Below, piece by piece: positions 62,857-64,000 of a stretch of DNA of 64,000 nucleotides. Under the pieces are notes generated by a model that made no database searches, had not been told where the DNA came from, and worked only from the letters and a program-made list of their open reading frames with translations. Origin of the DNA: Aestuariibaculum sp. M13 (GTDB taxonomy: Bacteria > Bacteroidota > Bacteroidia > Flavobacteriales > Flavobacteriaceae); contig NZ_JANIAC010000001.1 in the NCBI RefSeq assembly GCF_024723255.1, positions 1,379,548 to 1,443,547 on the forward strand, written 5' to 3'. The position numbers and the translations under genes were made by a program. Numbering within the stretch: position 1 is the first letter of the stretch; each line of letters starts with the position of its first letter.

Positions 62857-64000
62857 CTATTCAATATAAATGACAGACTCACGGACTTCTAAACTATCAT
62901 TATATCCAAAAGGGCGTTTGTTTCCGTTGGTATCAATTATAACAAGGGGTAGCATGTTTTTATCTTTTTGTAATTGAGATTTAACCCATAAACGGGTAGT
63001 TGTTTCTTTTGTTATTTTAACCTGAACTTCTTTGTAATTTGAAGACTGAATTTTTTCTATCCAGGGTTTTATATCTGTTCGACTGGCAAATAGGGTAGTT
63101 GCGGCTCCTAACAGGCTAACTCCTGCGCCTGCTTTATTTTCATTAGGGCAGATAACAACATATTTTTCGGGAACATAAAAATTATCGTTCGCTAATTGAG
63201 AGGCTAATAGATTGATTTCAGTATTTTCAGTGATGGCAATAAATGTTCTGTAATCTTTAGCAGAGGCTTCGGTTAATGTTGTTTCCTCTAACACATTACC
63301 ATGTATACATTTGAATCCTTTGGTTTCAGCCTGTTCCGATACTACTTTATTAGCATCAATAAAGGTGATTTTATCACTGGCTTTTAAGTGTTCCCCAAGA
63401 AGTAAACCTAATGGATTAGCTCCTAAAATGAGATATCCTTTTTTGGAATATTGTTTCACCAGTTCCCCTCGTTTTTTTAACCAGTTTGTAGACCATGTTA
63501 AAAACAGAGGTACGGATAGCGTGGTTAAAATAGCCATAAACACAAGGATTGAAAATATTTCCTGTGTAATAACGCCTTTTTGCAAACCAATGCCTGCAAT
63601 CACAATTTCTACAGCACCTCGACCATTCATTCCTGTTCCAACAGCCAAACCTTCTCGCCAGCCATATCCGCTAGGTAAATAAAATATAATGGTTCCAACA
63701 ATTTTTCCAATAAAGGCAGCTGCCAGAATAAGAAGTAAAAGATTTAAATCGGTTTGAAAAACATCAAGAGAAACGTGAAACCCGGCGGTAACGAAAAAAA
63801 TGGGAGCCATAAAACCTACTGAAACATCATGGAAAACGTTAGAAATGTCTGTACTTATTTTTTTATTGAAGAGATCATCTTTAACAAACAATCCAGCCAT
63901 AAAAGCTCCCAAAATACCATGAAGTCCAACAAATTCAGCTAATTCAGATAATCCAAAAACAATGAGCAGTAAAAGCGTAAAGTAAAACGTTCGGTTGTCA
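62857..64000 (-). CDS. CPA2-type cation:proton antiporter with RCK/TrkA-N-like domain, 5' end cut by window
   Basis: The frame runs open through the window edge; residues at the border read VFGLSELAEFVGLHGILGAFMAGLF, a membrane region of the CPA2 family. The visible part has about five membrane helices (AVEIVIAGIGLQKGVI region included), then a Rossmann RCK-like domain from residue about 190 with YLILGANPLGLLLGEHLKASDKITFIDAN and VVICPNENKAGAG. It would exchange K+ or Na+ for protons under nucleotide control. The start codon is outside the window. Confidence 0.85.
   Translation of the reverse strand, partial: DNRTFYFTLLLLIVFGLSELAEFVGLHGILGAFMAGLFVKDDLFNKKISTDISNVFHDVSVGFMAPIFFVTAGFHVSLDVFQTDLNLLLLILAAAFIGKIVGTIIFYLPSGYGWREGLAVGTGMNGRGAVEIVIAGIGLQKGVITQEIFSILVFMAILTTLSVPLFLTWSTNWLKKRGELVKQYSKKGYLILGANPLGLLLGEHLKASDKITFIDANKVVSEQAETKGFKCIHGNVLEETTLTEASAKDYRTFIAITENTEINLLASQLANDNFYVPEKYVVICPNENKAGAGVSLLGAATTLFASRTDIKPWIEKIQSSNYKEVQVKITKETTTRLWVKSQLQKDKNMLPLVIIDTNGNKRPFGYNDSLEVRESVIYIE

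Overview
The window is a chromosomal segment of a Flavobacteriaceae-type member of the Bacteroidota. This rests on the AT-rich sequence, promoters with the Bacteroidota -7 element TAnnTTTG, a type IX secretion C-terminal sorting domain, TonB-dependent receptors controlled by ECF sigma/FecR pairs, DUF4249, DUF4175 and DUF4837 proteins, and the order thiS-thiC-thiE-thiD-thiE-thiG-thiH. I cannot fix the genus. Most genes are housekeeping or envelope genes. I see no phage, insertion sequence, CRISPR array or defence island.

Layout, mostly minus strand. 1-5.3 kb: dTDP-rhamnose genes (rfbD partial, rfbC, rfbA, rfbB), a Wzz-like membrane protein and a protein whose C-terminal part resembles nucleoside phosphorylases. 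5.3-14.4 kb: GH3-like enzyme, M23 peptidase, tatA, DUF4837 lipoprotein, LysM lytic transglycosylase, pgk, a T9SS cargo protein and holB. 14.4-21.9 kb: two TonB-dependent receptor loci, one with its own sigma/anti-sigma pair and one with a DUF4249 lipoprotein. 22-29.6 kb: a Skp-like lipoprotein, a methyltransferase, mnmG, ybeY and a DUF4175 giant. mnmG is bracketed by two parS-type palindromes, one a perfect canonical TGTTCCACGTGGAACA. 29.6-45.5 kb: gltX, an outer-membrane protein, an SPFH protein, a two-component system with a small repeat protein, a GNAT protein, glnS, folB, tRNA-Cys, a LysE-type exporter, a head-GIN protein and rnr.

45.47-46.25 kb is by far the largest gene-free stretch. 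It is very AT-rich, lies between divergent rnr and rpiB promoters, and carries a perfect DnaA box, a one-mismatch box and iterated TATTAACA motifs. A hand tally of strand composition also changes across it. Together with the parS sites 20 kb away, this makes it a candidate chromosomal origin, and the window a candidate origin/centromere domain. This is the most interesting inference here.

46.25-64 kb: rpiB, a CDF metal transporter and an ElaA-type acetyltransferase on the plus strand. Then on the minus strand come an OmpA protein, S41 protease, rnpA, a DUF3826 protein, a thiamine operon under a TPP riboswitch (no thiF; a REP-like palindrome sits before thiD), an M1 metallopeptidase, an S8 subtilase lipoprotein, a metallo-beta-lactamase-fold hydrolase and a truncated CPA2 antiporter with an RCK-like domain.
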